Source: Ptiloglossa arizonensis (Eukaryota; Arthropoda; Insecta; Hymenoptera; Colletidae). Taken from it: a DNA stretch of 64,000 nucleotides. The notes beneath the pieces are model-generated. The model saw only the letters and a program-made list of their open reading frames with translations, did not search any database and was not told the origin of the DNA. Shown piece after piece: positions 32,901-48,030 of the stretch (within the stretch, counting starts at the first letter, position 1; each line of letters begins with the position of its first letter). The position numbers and the translations under genes are program-made. Location of the stretch: assembly GCF_051014685.1 (NCBI RefSeq), contig NW_027478876.1, forward strand, positions 248,001 through 312,000. The letters run 5' to 3'.

Positions 32901-35900
32901 TCAAAATTTTCGCAGTTCTGATGCTCGAAACGAATAACTAGAACGGACTAGGGGAAAAGTACGCATACCGTTGTAATCGGGCGAGTTTCTACTTTCAGAT
33001 GCAACAGAAATTTTGCGGATTGGTCAATCCGTTCGCGAGATATGGCAGTTTGGAGGTAAGAAACGCTTGAGAAACTCAAAATTTTCGCAGTTCTGATGCT
33101 CGAAACGAATAACTAGAACGGCCTTGGGGAAAAGTACGCATACCGTTGTAATCGGGCGAGTTTCTACTTTCAGATGCAACAGAAATTTTGCGGATTAGTC
33201 AATCCGTTCGCGAGATATGGCAGTTTGGAGGTAAGAAACGCTTGAGTAACTCAAAATTTTCGCAGTTCTGATGCTCGACAAGCATAACTAGAACGGTCTA
33301 GGGGAAAAGTACGCATACCGTTGTAATCGGGCGACTTTCTACTTTCAGATGCAATAAAAATTTTGCGGATTGGTCAATCCGTTCGCGAGATATGGCAGTT
33401 TGGAGGTAAGAAACGCTTGAGAAACTCAAAATTTTCGCAGTTCTGATGCTCGAAACGAATAACTAGAACGGCCTAGGGGAAAAGTACGCATACCGTTGTA
33501 ATCGGGCGAGTTTCTACTTTCAGATGCAACAGAAATTTTGCGGATTAGTCAATCCGTTCGCGAGATGTGGCAGTTTGGAGGTAAGAAACGCTTGAGAAAC
33601 TCAAAATTTTCGCAGTTCTCATGCTCGAAGCGAATAACTACAACGGCCTAGGGGAAAAGTACGCATACCGTTGTAATCGGGCGAGTTTCTACTTTCAGTT
33701 GCATCAGAAATTTTGCGGTTTGGTCAATCCGTTCGCGAGATATGGCAGTTTGGAAGTATGAAACACTTGAGAAACACAAAATTTTCGCAGTTCTGATGCT
33801 CGAAACGAATAACTAGAGCGGCCTAGGGGAAAAGTACGCATACCGTTGTAATCGGGCGAGTTTCTACTTTCAGATGCAACAGAAATTTTGCGGATTGGTC
33901 AATCCGTTCGCGAGATATGGCAGTTTGGAGGTAAGCAACGCTTGAGAAACCCAAAATTTTCGCAGTTCTCATGCTCGAAACTAATAACTAGAACGGCCTA
34001 GGGGAAAAGTACGCATACCGTTGTAATCGGGCTAGTTTGTACTCTCAGATGCAACAGAAATTTTGCGGATTGGTCAATCCGTTCTCGAGATATGGCAGTT
34101 TGGAGGTAAGAAACGCTTGAGAAACTCAAAATTTTCGAAGTTCTGATGCTCGAAACGAATAACTAGAACGGACTAGGGGAAAAGTACGCATACCGTTGTA
34201 ATCGGGCGAGTTTCTACTTTCAGATGCAACAGAAATTTTGCGGATTGGTCAATCCGTTCGCGAGATTTGGCAGTTTGGAGGTAAGAAACGCTTGAGAAAC
34301 TCAAAATTTTCGCAGTTCTGATGCTCGAAACGAATAACTAGAACGGCCTAGGGGAAAAGTACGCATACCGTTGTAATCGGGTGAGTTTCTACTTTCAGAT
34401 GCAACAGAAATTTTGCGGATTAGTCAATCCGTTCGCGAGATATGGCAGTTTGGAGGTAAGAAACGCTTGAGAAACTCAAAATTTTCGCAGTTCTGATGCT
34501 CGAAACGAATAACTAGAACGGCCTAGGGGAAAAGTACGCATACCGTTGTAATCGGGCGAGTTTCTACTTTCAGATGCAACAGAAATTTTGCGGATTGGTC
34601 AATCCGTTCGCGAGATATGGCAGTTTGGAGGTAAGAAACGGTTGAGAAACTCAAAATTTTCACAGTTCTGATGCTCGAAACGAATAACCAGAACGGCCTA
34701 GGGGAAAAGTACGCATACCGTTGTAATCGGGCGAGTTTCTACTTTCAGATGCAACAGAAATTTTGCGGTTTGGTCAATCCGTTCGCGAGATATGGCAGTT
34801 TGGAAGTATGAAACACTTGAGAAACACAAAATTTTCGCAGTTCTGATGCTCGAAACGAATAACTAGAGCGGCCCAGGGGAAAAGTACGCATACCGTTGTA
34901 ATCGGGCGAGTTTCTACTTTCAGATGCATCAGAAATTTTGCGGATTGGTCAATCCGTTCGCGAGATATGGCAGTTTGGAAGTAAGAAACGCTTGAGAAAC
35001 TCAAAATTTTTGCAGTTCTGATGCTCGAAACGATTAACTAGAACGGCCTAGGGGAAAAGTAGCATACCGTTGTAATCGGGCGAGTTTCTACTTTCAGATG
35101 CAACAGAAATTTTGCGGATTGGTCAATCCGTTCGCGAGATATGGCAGTTTGGAAGTAAGAAACGCTTGAGAAACTCAAAATTTTCGCAGTTCTCATGCTC
35201 GAAACGAATAACTAGAACGGCCTAGGGGAAAAGTACGCATACCGTAGTAATCGGGCGAGTTTCTACTTTCAGATGCAACAGAAATTTTGCGGATTGGTCA
35301 ATCCGTTCGCGAGATATGGCAGTTTGTAGGTAAGAAACGCTTGAGAAACTCAACATTTTCGCAGTTCTGATGCTCGAAACGAATAACTAGAACGGCCTAG
35401 GGGAAAAGTAGGCATACCGTTGTAATCGGGCGAGTTTGTACTCTCACATGCAACAGAAATTTTGCGTATTTGTCAATCCGTTCGCGAGATATGGCAGTTT
35501 GGAGGTAAGAAACGCTTGAGAAACTCAAAATTTTCGCAGTTCTGATGCTCGACAAGCATAACTAGAACGTTCTAGGGGAAAAGTACGCATACCGTTGTAA
35601 TCGGGCGACTTTCTACTTTCAGATGGAAAAGAAATTTTGCGGATTGGTCAATCCGTTCGCGAGATATGGCAGTTTGGATGTAAGAAACGCTTGAGAAACT
35701 CAAAATTTTCGCAGTTCTGATGCTCGACAAGCATAACTAGAACGGTCTAGGGGAAAAGTACGCATACCGTTGTAATCGGGCGAATTTCTACTTTCAGATG
35801 CAACAGAAATTTTGCGGATTGGTCAATCCGTTCGCGAGATATGGCAGTTTGTAGGTAAGAAACGCTTGAGAAACTCAAAATTTTCGCAGTTCTGATGCTC

Positions 35901-38391
35901 GACAAGCATAACTAGAACGTTCTAGGGGAAAAGTACGCATACCGTTGTAATCGGGCGACTTTCTACTTTCCGATGGAACAGAAATTTTGCGGATTGGTCA
36001 ATCCGTTCGCGAGATATGGCAGTTTGGAGGTAAGAAACGGTTGATAAACTCAAAATTTTCACAGTTCTGATGCTCGAAACGAATAACCAGAACGGCCTAG
36101 GGGAGAAGTACGCATACCGTTGTAATCGGGCGAGTTTCTACTTTCAGATGCAACAGAAATTTTGCGGTTTGGTCAATCCGTTCGCGAGATATGGCAGTTT
36201 GGAAGTAAGAAACGCTTGAGAAACTCAAAATTTTTGCAGTTCTGATGCTCGAAACGATTAACTAGAACGGCCTAGGGGAAAAGTACGCATACCGTTGTAA
36301 TCGGGCGAGTTTCTACTTTCAGATGCAACAGAAATTTTGCGGATTGGTCAATCCGTTCGCGAGATATGGCAGTTTGGAGGTAAGAAACGCTTGAGAAACT
36401 CAAAATTTTCGCAGTTCTGATGCTCGACAAGCATAACTAGAACGGTCTAGGGGAAAAGTACGCATACCGTTGTAATCAGGCGAGTTTCTACTTTCAGATG
36501 CAACAGAAATTTTGCGGATTGGTCAATCCGTTCGCGAGATATGGCAGTTTGTAGGTAAGAAACGCTTGAGAAACTCAACATTTTCGCAGTTCTGATGCTC
36601 GAAACGAATAACTAGAACGGCCTAGGGGAAAAGTAGGCATAGCGTTGTAATCGGGCGAGTTTCTACTTTCAGATGCAACAGAAATTTTGCGGATTGGTCA
36701 ATCCGTTCGCGAGATATGGCAGTTTGGAGGTAAGAAACGCTTGAGAAACTCAAAATTTTCGCAGTTCTGATGCTCGACAAGCATAACTAGAACGTTCTAG
36801 GGGAAAAGTACGCATACCGTTGTAATCGGGCGACTTTCTACTTTCAGATGGAACAGAAATTTTGCGGATTGGTCAATCCGTTCGCGAGATATGGCAGTTT
36901 GGAGGTAAGAAACGGTTGAGAAACTCAAAATTTTCACAGTTCTGATGCTCGAAACGAATAACCAGAACGGCCTAGGGGAAAAGTACGCATACCGTTGTAA
37001 TCGGGCGAGTTTCTACTTTCAGATGCAACAGAAATTTTGCGGTTTGGTCAATCCGTTCGCGAGATATGGCAGTTTGGAAGTATGAAACACTTGAGAAACA
37101 CAAAATTTTCGCAGTTCTGATGCTCGAAACGAGTAACTAGAGCGGCCTAGGGGAAAAGTACGCATACCGTTGTAATCGGGCGAGTTTCTACTTTCAGATG
37201 CATCAGAAATTTTGCGGATTGGTCAATCCGTTCGCGAGATATGGCAGTTTGGAAGTAAGAAACGCTTGAGAAACTCAAAATTTTTGCAGTTCTGATGCTC
37301 GAAACGATTAACTAGAACGGCCTAGGGGAAAAGTACGCATACCGTTGTAATCGGGCGAGTTTCTACTTTCAGATGCAACAGAAATTTTGCGGATTGGTCA
37401 ATCCGTTCGCGAGATATGGCAGTTTGGAAGTAAGAAACGCTTGAGAAACTCAAAATTTTCGCAGTTCTCATGCTCGAAACGAATAACTAGAACGGCCTAG
37501 GGGAAAAGTACGCATACCGTAGTAATCGGGCGAGTTTCTACTTTCAGATGCAACAGAAATTTTGCGGATTGGTCAATCCGTTCGCGAGATATGGCAGTTT
37601 GTAGGTAAGAAACGCTTGAGAAACTCAACATTTTCGCAGTTCTGATGCTCGAAACGAATAACTAGAACGGCCTAGGGGAAAAGTAGGCATACCGTTGTAA
37701 TCGGGCGAGTTTGTACTCTCACATGCAACAGAAATTTTGCGGATTTGTCAATCCGTTCGCGAGATATGGCAGTTTGGAGGTAAGAAACGCTTGAGAAACT
37801 CAAAATTTTCGCAGTTCTGATGCTCGACAAGCATAACTAGAACGTTCTAGGGGAAAAGTACGCATACCGTTGTAATCGGGCGACTTTCTACTTTCAGATG
37901 GAAAAGAAATTTTGCGGATTGGTCAATCCGTTCGCGAGATATGGCAGTTTGGATGTAAGAAACGCTTGAGAAACTCAAAATTTTCGCAGTTCTGATGCTC
38001 GACAAGCATAACTAGAACGGTCTAGGGGAAAAGTACGCATACCGTTGTAATCGGGCGAATTTCTACTTTCAGATGCAACAGAAATTTTGCGGATTGGTCA
38101 ATCCGTTCGCGAGATATGGCAGTTTGTAGGTAAGAAACGCTTGAGAAACTCAACATTTTCGCAGTCCTGATGCTCGAAACGAATAACTAGAACGGCCTAG
38201 GGGAAAAGTAGGCATAGCGTTGTAATCGGGCGAGTTTCTACTTTCAGATGCAACAGAAATTTTGCGGATTGGTCAATCCGTTCGCGAGATATGGCAGTTT
38301 GGAGGTAAGAAACGCTTGAGAAACTCAAAATTTTCGCAGTTTTGATGCTCGACAAGCATAACTAGAACAGTCTAGGGGAAAAGTACGCATA
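29907..38391 (+). repeat. Right-domain mosaic: 2-mer, 13-mer and 16-mer repeats
   Basis: A 2-mer (350 bp) is tandemly repeated at 31495-31844 and 31845-32194, marked by 'gtaaccggg', 'caataaaaag' and 'gagctaag'. About 31840-35560 matches 53360-57250. 'atggaaaag' recurs at 35623 and 37898 (13 monomers). About 35880-37740 matches 38680-40540 (16 monomers). One-base deletions 'gagaactc' (30271, 32896) and 'gtagcat' (about 35060) shift the phase. No gene. Confidence 0.75.
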
Positions 38392-41300
38392 CCGTTGTAA
38401 TCGGGCGAATTTCTACTTTCAGATGCAACAGAAATTTTGCGGATTGGTCAATCCGTTCGCGAGATATGGCAGTTTGTAGGTAAGAAACGCTTGAGAAACT
38501 CAACATTTTCGCAGTTCTGATGCTCGAAACGAATAACTAGAACGGCCTAGGGGAAAAGTAGGCATAGCGTTGTAATCGGGCGAGTTTCTACTTTCAGATG
38601 CAACAGAAATTTTGCGGATTGGTCAATCCGTTCGCGAGATATGGCAGTTTGGAGGTAAGAAACGCTTGAGAAACTCAAAATTTTCGCAGTTCTGATGCTC
38701 GACAAGCATAACTAGAACGTTCTAGGGGAAAAGTACGCATACCGTTGTAATCGGGCGACTTTCTACTTTCCGATGGAACAGAAATTTTGCGGATTGGTCA
38801 ATCCGTTCGCGAGATATGGCAGTTTGGAGGTAAGAAACGGTTGATAAACTCAAAATTTTCACAGTTCTGATGCTCGAAACGAATAACCAGAACGGCCTAG
38901 GGGAGAAGTACGCATACCGTTGTAATCGGGCGAGTTTCTACTTTCAGATGCAACAGAAATTTTGCGGTTTGGTCAATCCGTTCGCGAGATATGGCAGTTT
39001 GGAAGTAAGAAACGCTTGAGAAACTCAAAATTTTTGCAGTTCTGATGCTCGAAACGATTAACTAGAACGGCCTAGGGGAAAAGTACGCATACCGTTGTAA
39101 TCGGGCGAGTTTCTACTTTCAGATGCAACAGAAATTTTGCGGATTGGTCAATCCGTTCGCGAGATATGGCAGTTTTGAGGTAAGAAACGCTTGAGAAACT
39201 CAAAATTTTCGCAGTTCTGATGCTCGACAAGCATAACTAGAACGGTCTAGGGGAAAAGTACGCATACCGTTGTAATCAGGCGAGTTTCTACTTTCAGATG
39301 CAACAGAAATTTTGCGGATTGGTCAATCCGTTCGCGAGATATGGCAGTTTGTAGGTAAGAAACGCTTGAGAAACTCAACATTTTCGCAGTTCTGATGCTC
39401 GAAACGAATAACTAGAACGGCCTAGGGGAAAAGTAGGCATAGCGTTGTAATCGGGCGAGTTTCTACTTTCAGATGCAACAGAAATTTTGCGGATTGGTCA
39501 ATCCGTTCGCGAGATATGGCAGTTTGGAGGTAAGAAACGCTTGAGAAACTCAAAATTTTCGCAGTTCTGATGCTCGACAAGCATAACTAGAACGTTCTAG
39601 GGGAAAAGTACGCATACCGTTGTAATCGGGCGACTTTCTACTTTCAGATGGAACAGAAATTTTGCGGATTGGTCAATCCGTTCGCGAGATATGGCAGTTT
39701 GGAGGTAAGAAACGGTTGAGAAACTCAAAATTTTCACAGTTCTGATGCTCGAAACGAATAACCAGAACGGCCTAGGGGAAAAGTACGCATACCGTTGTAA
39801 TCGGGCGAGTTTCTACTTTCAGATGCAACAGAAATTTTGCGGTTTGGTCAATCCGTTCGCGAGATATGGCAGTTTGGAAGTATGAAACACTTGAGAAACA
39901 CAAAATTTTCGCAGTTCTGATGCTCGAAACGAGTAACTAGAGCGGCCTAGGGGAAAAGTACGCATACCGTTGTAATCGGGCGAGTTTCTACTTTCAGATG
40001 CATCAGAAATTTTGCGGATTGGTCAATCCGTTCGCGAGATATGGCAGTTTGGAAGTAAGAAACGCTTGAGAAACTCAAAATTTTTGCAGTTCTGATGCTC
40101 GAAACGATTAACTAGAACGGCCTAGGGGAAAAGTACGCATACCGTTGTAATCGGGCGAGTTTCTACTTTCAGATGCAACAGAAATTTTGCGGATTGGTCA
40201 ATCCGTTCGCGAGATATGGCAGTTTGGAAGTAAGAAACGCTTGAGAAACTCAAAATTTTCGCAGTTCTCATGCTCGAAACGAATAACTAGAACGGCCTAG
40301 GGGAAAAGTACGCATACCGCAGTAATCGGGCGAGTTTCTACTTTCAGATGCAACAGAAATTTTGCGGATTGGTCAATCCGTTCGCGAGATATGGCAGTTT
40401 GTAGGTAAGAAACGCTTGAGAAACTCAACATTTTCGCAGTTCTGATGCTCGAAACGAATAACTAGAACGGCCTAGGGGAAAAGTAGGCATACCGTTGTAA
40501 TCGGGCGAGTTTGTACTCTCACATGCAACAGAAATTTTGCGGATTAGTCAATCCGTTCGCGAGATATGGCAGTTTGGAGGTAAGAAACGCTTGAGAAACT
40601 CAAAATTTTCGCAGTTCTGATGCTCGACAAGCATAACTAGAACGGTCTAGGGGAAAAGTACGCATACCGTTGTAATCGGGCGACTTTCTACTTTCAGATG
40701 CAATAAAAATTTTGCGGATTGGTCAATCCGTTCGCGAGATATGGCAGTTTGGAGCTAAGAAACGCTTGAGAAACTCAAAATTTTCGCAGTTCTGATGCTC
40801 GAAACGAATAACTAGAACGGCCTAGGGGAAAAGTACGCATACCGTTGTAATCGGGCGAGTTTCTACTTTCAGATGCAACAGAAATTTTGCGGATTAGTCA
40901 ATCCGTTCGCGAGATATGGCAGTTTGGAGGTAAGAAACGCTTGAGAAACTCAAAATTTTCGCAGTTCTGATGCTCGAAACGAATAACTACAACGGCCTAG
41001 GGGAAAAGTACGCATACCGTTGTAATCGGGTGAGTTTCTACTTTCAGATGCAACAGAAATTTTGCGGATTAGTCAATCCGTTCGCGAGATATGGCAGTTT
41101 GGAGGTAAGAAACGCTTGAGAAACTCAAAATTTTCGCAGTTCTGATGCTCGAAACGAATAACTAGAACGGACTAGGGGAAAAGTACGCATACCGTTGTAA
41201 TCGGGCGAGTTTCTACTTTCAGATGCAACAGAAATTTTGCGGATTGGTCAATCCGTTCGCGAGATATGGCAGTTTGGATGTAAGAAGCGCTTGAGAAACT

Positions 41301-44253
41301 CAAAATTTTCGCAGTTCTGATGCTCGAAACGAATAACTAGAACGGCCTAGGGGAAAAGTACGCATACCGTTGTAATCGGGCGAGTTTCTACTTTCAGATG
41401 CAACAGAAATTTTGCGGATTAGTCAATCCGTTCGCGAGATATGGCAGTTTGGAGGTAAGAAACGCTTGAGTAACTCAAAATTTTCGCAGTTCTGATGCTC
41501 GACAAGCATAACTAGAACGGTCTAGGGGAAAAGTACGCATACCGTTGTAATCGGGCGACTTTCTACTTTCAGATGCAATAAAAATTTTGCGGATTGGTCA
41601 ATCCGTTCGCGAGATATGGCAGTTTGGAGGTAAGAAACGCTTGAGAAACTCAAAATTTTCGCAGTTCTGATGCTCGAAACGAATAACTAGAACGGCCTAG
41701 GGGAAAAGTACGCATACCGTTGTAATCGGGCGAGTTTCTACTTTCAGATGCAACAGAAATTTTGCGGATTAGTCAATCCGTTCGCGAGATGTGGCAGTTT
41801 GGAGGTAAGAAACGCTTGAGAAACTCAAAATTTTCGCAGTTCTCATGCTCGAAGCGAATAACTACAACGGCCTAGGGGAAAAGTACGCATACCGTTGTAA
41901 TCGGGCGAGTTTCTGCTTTCAGATGCATCAGAAATTTTGCGGTTTGGTCAATCCGTTCGCGAGATATGGCAGTTTGGAAGTATGAAACACTTGAGAAACA
42001 CAAAATTTTCGCAGTTCTGATGCTCGAAACGAATAACTAGAGCGGCCTAGGGGAAAAGTACGCATACCGTTGTAATTGGGCGAGTTTCTACTTTCAGATG
42101 CATCAGAAATTTTGCGGATTGGTCAATCCGTTCGCGAGATATGGCAGTTTGGAAGTAAGAAACGCTTGAGAAACTCAAAATTTTCGCAGTTCTGATGCTC
42201 GAAACGATTAACTAGAACGGCCTAGGGGAAAAGTACGCATACCGTTGTAATCGGGCGAGTTTCTACTTTCAGATGCAACAGAAATTTTGCGGATTGGTCA
42301 ATCCGTTCGCGAGATATGGCAGTTTGGAAGTAAGAAACGCTTGAGAAACTCAAAATTTTCGCAGTTCTGATGCTCGAAACGATTAACTAGAACGGCCTAG
42401 GGGAAAAGTACGCATACCGTTGTAATCGGGCGAGTTTCTACTTTCAGATGCATCAGAAATTTTGCGGTTTGGTCAATCCGTTCGCGAGATATGGCAGTTT
42501 GGAAGTATGAAACACTTGAGAAACACAAAATTTTCGCAGTTCTGATGCTCGAAACGAATAACTAGAGCGGCCTAGGGGAAAAGTACGCATACCGTTGTAA
42601 TCGGGCGAGTTTCTACTTTCAGATGCAACAGAAATTTTGCGGATTGGTCAATCCGTTCGCGAGATATGGCAGTTTGTAGGTAAGAAACGCTTGAGAAACT
42701 CAACATTTTCGCAGTTCTGATGCTCGAAACGAATAACTAGAACGGCCTAGGGGAAAAGTAGGCATACCGTTGTAATCGGGCTAGTTTGTACTCTCAGATG
42801 CAACAGAAATTTTGCGGATTGGTCAATCCGTTCTCGAGATATGGCAGTTTGGAGGTAAGAAACGCTTGAGAAACTCAAAATTTTCGAAGTTCTGATGCTC
42901 GAAACGAATAACTAGAACGGACTAGGGGAAAAGTACGCATACCGTTGTAATCGGGCGAGTTTCTACTTTCAGATGCAACAGAAATTTTGCGGATTGGTCA
43001 ATCCGTTCGCGAGATATGGCAGTTTGGAGGTAAGAAACGCTTGAGAAACTCAAAATTTTCGCAGTTCTGATGCTCGAAACGAATAACTAGAACGGCCTAG
43101 GGGAAAAGTACGCATACCGTTGTAATCGGGCGAGTTTCTACTTTCAGATGCAACAGAAATTTTGCGGATTGGTCAATCCGTTCGCGAGATATGGCAGTTT
43201 GGAGGTAAGAAACGGTTGAGAAACTCAAAATTTTCACAGTTCTGATGCTCGAAACGAATAACCAGAACGGCCTAGGGGAAAAGTAGGCATACCGTTGTAA
43301 TCGTGCGAGTTTGTACTCTCACATGCAACAGAAATTTTGCGGATTCGTCAATCCGTTCGCGAGATATGGCAGTTTGGAGGTAAGAAACGCTTGAGAAACT
43401 CAAAATTTTCGCAGTTCTGATGCTCGACAAGCATAACTAGAACGGTCTAGGGGAAAAGTACGCATACCGTTGTAACCGGGCGACTTTCTACTTTCAGATG
43501 CAATAAAAAGTTTGCGGATTGGTCAATCCGTTCGCGAGATATGGCAGTTTGGAGCTAAGAAACGCTTGAGAAACTCAAAATTTTCGCAGTTCTGATGCTC
43601 GAAACGAATAACTAGAACGACCTAGGGGAAAAGTACGCATACCGTTGTAATCGGGCGAGTTTCTACTTTCAGATGCAACAGAAATTTTGCGGATTAGTCA
43701 ATCCGTTCGCGAGATATGGCAGTTTGGAGGTAAGAAACGGTTGAGAAACTCAAAATTTTCGCAGTTCTGATGCTCGATAAGCATAACTAGAACGGTCTAG
43801 GGGAAAAGTACGCATACCGTTGTAATCGGGCGACTTTCTACTTTCAGATGCAACAGAAATTTTGCGGATTAGTCAATCCGTTCGCGAGATATGGCAGTTT
43901 GGAGGTAAGAAACGGTTGAGAAACTCAAAATTTTCACAGTTCTGATGCTCGAAACGAATAACCAGAACGGCCTAGGGGAAAAGTACGCATACCGTTGTAA
44001 TCGGGCGAGTTTCTACTTTCAGATGCAACAGAAATTTTGCGGTTTGGTCAATCCGTTCGCGAGATATGGCAGTTTGCAAGTATGAAACACTTGAGAAACA
44101 CAAAATTTTCGCAGTTCTGATGCTCGAAACGAATAACTAGAGCGGCCTAGGGGAAAAGTACGCATACCGTTGTAATCGGGCGAGTTTCTACTTTCAGATG
44201 CATCAGAAATTTTGCGGATTGGTCAATCCGTTCGCGAGATATGGCAGTTTGGA
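38392..44253 (+). repeat. Copy of 24045-29906
   Basis: This is the partner of the segment 14,347 bases upstream, with a few private substitutions ('accgcagtaatc' at about 40315, 'tcgtgcgag' at about 43301, 'ttctgcttt' at about 41910). It ends near 44253, where 'ggaggtaag' replaces 'ggaagtaag'. Five extra monomers follow before the match resumes at 45143 versus 29921. Confidence 0.85.
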
Positions 44254-47200
44254 GGTAAGAAACGCTTGAGAAACTCAAAATTTTCGCAGTTCTGATGCTC
44301 GACAAGCATAACTAGAACGGTCTAGGGGAAAAGTACGCATACCGTTGTAACCGGGCGACTTTCTACTTTCAGATGCAATAAAAAGTTTGCGGATTGGTCA
44401 ATCCGTTCGCGAGATATGGCAGTTTGGAGCTAAGAAACGCTTGAGAAACTCAAAATTTTCGCAGTTCTGATGCTCGAAACGAATAACTAGAACGGCCTAG
44501 GGGAAAAGTACGCATACCGTTGTAATCGGGCGAGTTTCTACTTTCAGATGCAACAGAAATTTTGCGGATTAGTCAATCCGTTCGCGAGATATGGCAGTTT
44601 GGAGGTAAGAAACGGTTGAGAAACTCAAAATTTTCGCAGTTCTGATGCTCGACAAGCATAACTAGAACGGTCTAGGGGAAAAGTACGCATACCGTTGTAA
44701 TCGGGCGACTTTCTACTTTCAGATGCAACAGAAATTTTGCGGATTAGTCAATCCGTTCGCGAGATATGGCAGTTTGGAAGTAAGAAACGGTTGAGAAACT
44801 CAAAATTTTCACAGTTCTGATGCTCGAAACGAATAACCAGAACGGCCTAGGGGAAAAGTACGCATACCGTTGTAATCGGGCGAGTTTCTACTTTCAGATG
44901 CAACAGAAATTTTGCGGTTTGGTCAATCCGTTCGCGAGATATGGCAGTTTGCAAGTATGAAACACTTGAGAAACACAAAATTTTCGCAGTTCTGATGCTC
45001 GAAACGAATAACTAGAGCGGCCTAGGGGAAAAGTACGCATACCGTTGTAATCGGGCGAGTTTCTACTTTCAGATGCATCAGAAATTTTGCGGATTGGTCA
45101 ATCCGTTCGCGAGATATGGCAGTTTGGAAGTAAGAAACGCTTGAGAAACCTAAAATTTTTGCAGTTCTGATGCTCGAAACGATTAACTAGAACGGCCTAG
45201 GGGAAAAGTACGCATACCGTTGTAATCGGGCCAGTTTCTACTTTCAGATGCAACAGAAATTTTGCGGATTGGTCAATCCGTTCGCGAGATATGGCAGTTT
45301 GGAGGTAAGAAACGCTTGAGAAACTCAAAATTTTCGCAGTTCTGATGCTCGAAACGAATAACTAGAACGGCCTAGGGGAAAAGTACGCATACCGTTGTAA
45401 TCGGGTGAGTTTCTACTTTCAGATGCAACAGAAATTTTGCGGATTAGTCAATCCGTTCGCGAGATATGGCAGTTTGGAGGTAAGAAACGCTTGAGAACTC
45501 AAAATTTTCGCAGTTCTGATGCTCGAAACGATTAACTAGAACGGCCTAGGGGAAAAGTACGCATACCGTTGTAATCGGGCGAGTTTCTACTTTCAGATGC
45601 AACAGAAATTTTGCGGATTGGTCAATCCGTTCGCGAGATATGGCAGTTGGAGGTAAGAAACGCTTGAGAAACTCAAAATTTTCGCAGTTCTGATGCTCGA
45701 AACGAATAACTAGAACGGCCTAGGGGAAAAGTACGCATACCGTTGTAATCGGGTGAGTTTCTACTTTCAGATGCAACAGAAATTTTGCGGATTAGTCAAT
45801 CCGTTCGCGAGATATGGCAGTTTGGAGGTAAGAAACGCTTGAGAACTCAAAATTTTCGCAGTTCTGATGCTCGAAACGAATAACTAGAACGGACTAGGGG
45901 AAAAGTACGCATACCGTTGTAATCGGGCGAGTTTCTACTTTCAGATGCAACAGAAATTTTGCGGATTGGTCAATCCGTTCGCGAGATATGGCAGTTTGGA
46001 TGTAAGAAGCGCTTGAGAAACTCAAAATTTTCGCAGTTCTGATGCTCGAAACGAATAACTAGAACGGCCTAGGGGAAAAGTACGCATACCGTTGTAATCG
46101 GGCGAGTTTCTACTTTCAGATGCAACAGAAATTTTGCGGATTAGTCAATCCGTTCGCGAGATATGGCAGTTTGGAGGTAAGAAACGCTTGAGTAACTCAA
46201 AATTTTCGCAGTTCTGATGCTCGACAAGCATAACTAGAACGGTCTAGGGGAAAAGTACGCATACCGTTGTAATCGGGCGACTTTCTACTTTCAGATGCAA
46301 TAAAAATTTTGCGGATTGGTCAATCCGTTCGCGAGATATGGCAGTTTGGAGGTAAGAAACGCTTGAGAAACTCAAAATTTTCGCAGTTCTGATGCTCGAA
46401 ACGAATAACTAGAACGGCCTAGGGGAAAAGTACGCATACCGTTGTAATCGGGCGAGTTTCTACTTTCAGATGCAACAGAAATTTTGCGGATTAGTCAATC
46501 CGTTCGCGAGATGTGGCAGTTTGGAGGTAAGAAACGCTTGAGAAACTCAAAATTTTCGCAGTTCTCATGCTCGAAGCGAATAACTACAACGGCCTAGGGG
46601 AAAAGTACGCATACCGTTGTAATCGGGCGAGTTTCTACTTTCAGATGCATCAGAAATTTTGCGGTTTGGTCAATCCGTTCGCGAGATATGGCAGTTTGGA
46701 AGTATGAAACACTTGAGAAACACAAAATTTTCGCAGTTCTGATGCTCGAAACGAATAACTAGAGCGGCCTAGGGGAAAAGTACGCATACCGTTGTAATTG
46801 GGCGAGTTTCTACTTTCAGATGCATCAGAAATTTTGCGGATTGGTCAATCCGTTCGCGAGATATGGCAGTTTGGAAGTAAGAAACGCTTGAGAAACTCAA
46901 AATTTTCGCAGTTCTGATGCTCGAAACGATTAACTAGAACGGCCTAGGGGAAAAGTACGCATACCGTTGTAATCGGGCGAGTTTCTACTTTCAGATGCAA
47001 CAGAAATTTTGCGGATTGGTCAATCCGTTCGCGAGATATGGCAGTTTGGAAGTAAGAAACGCTTGAGAAACTCAAAATTTTCGCAGTTCTGATGCTCGAA
47101 ACGATTAACTAGAACGGCCTAGGGGAAAAGTACGCATACCGTTGTAACCGGGCGACTTTCTACTTTCAGATGCAATAAAAAGTTTGCGGATTGGTCAATC

Positions 47201-48030
47201 CGTTCGCGAGATATGGCAGTTTGGAGCTAAGAAACGCTTGAGAAACTCAAAATTTTCGCAGTTCTGATGCTCGAAACGAATAACTAGAACGGCCTAGGGG
47301 AAAAGTACGCATACCGTTGCAATCGGGCGAGTTTCTACTTTCAGATGCAACAGAAATTTTGCGGATTAGTCAATCCGTTCGCGAGATATGGCAGTTTGGA
47401 GGTAAGAAACGGTTGAGAAACTCAAAATTTTCGCAGTTCTGATGCTCGACAAGCATAACTAGAACGGTCTAGGGGAAAAGTACGCATACCGTTGTAATCG
47501 GGCGACTTTCTACTTTCAGATGCAACAGAAATTTTGCGGATTAGTCAATCCGTTCGCGAGATATGGCAGTTTGCAAGTATGAAACACTTGAGAAACACAA
47601 AATTTTCGCAGTTCTGATGCTCGAAACGAATAACTAGAGCGGCCTAGGGGAAAGTACGCATACCGTTGTAATCGGGCGAGTTTCTACTTTCAGATGCATC
47701 AGAAATTTTGCGGATTGGTCAATCCGTTCGCGAGATATGGCAGTTTGGAAGTAAGAAACGCTTGAGAAACCTAAAATTTTTGCAGTTCTGATGCTCGAAA
47801 CGATTAACTAGAACGGCCTAGGGGAAAAGTACGCATACCGTTGTAATCGGGCGAGTTTCTACTTTCAGATGCAACAGAAATTTTGCGGATTGGTCAATCC
47901 GTTCGCGAGATATGGCAGTTTGGAGGTAAGAAACGCTTGAGAAACTCAAAATTTTCGCAGTTCTGATGCTCGAAACGAATAACTAGAACGGCCTAGGGGA
48001 AAAGTACGCATACCGTTGTAATCGGGTGAG
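44254..48030 (+). repeat. Right-domain block with a 13-mer spacing and several 1-bp deletions
   Basis: Single-base losses occur at about 45494 (gagaactc), 45647 (cagttgg), 45843 (gagaactc), 47650 (ggggaaag) and, just beyond the block, at about 48115. 'taagaagcgc' at 46003 recurs at 48276, which is 13 monomers minus two deletions. The match runs from about 45640-47146 to 47920-49419. No gene. Confidence 0.75.
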
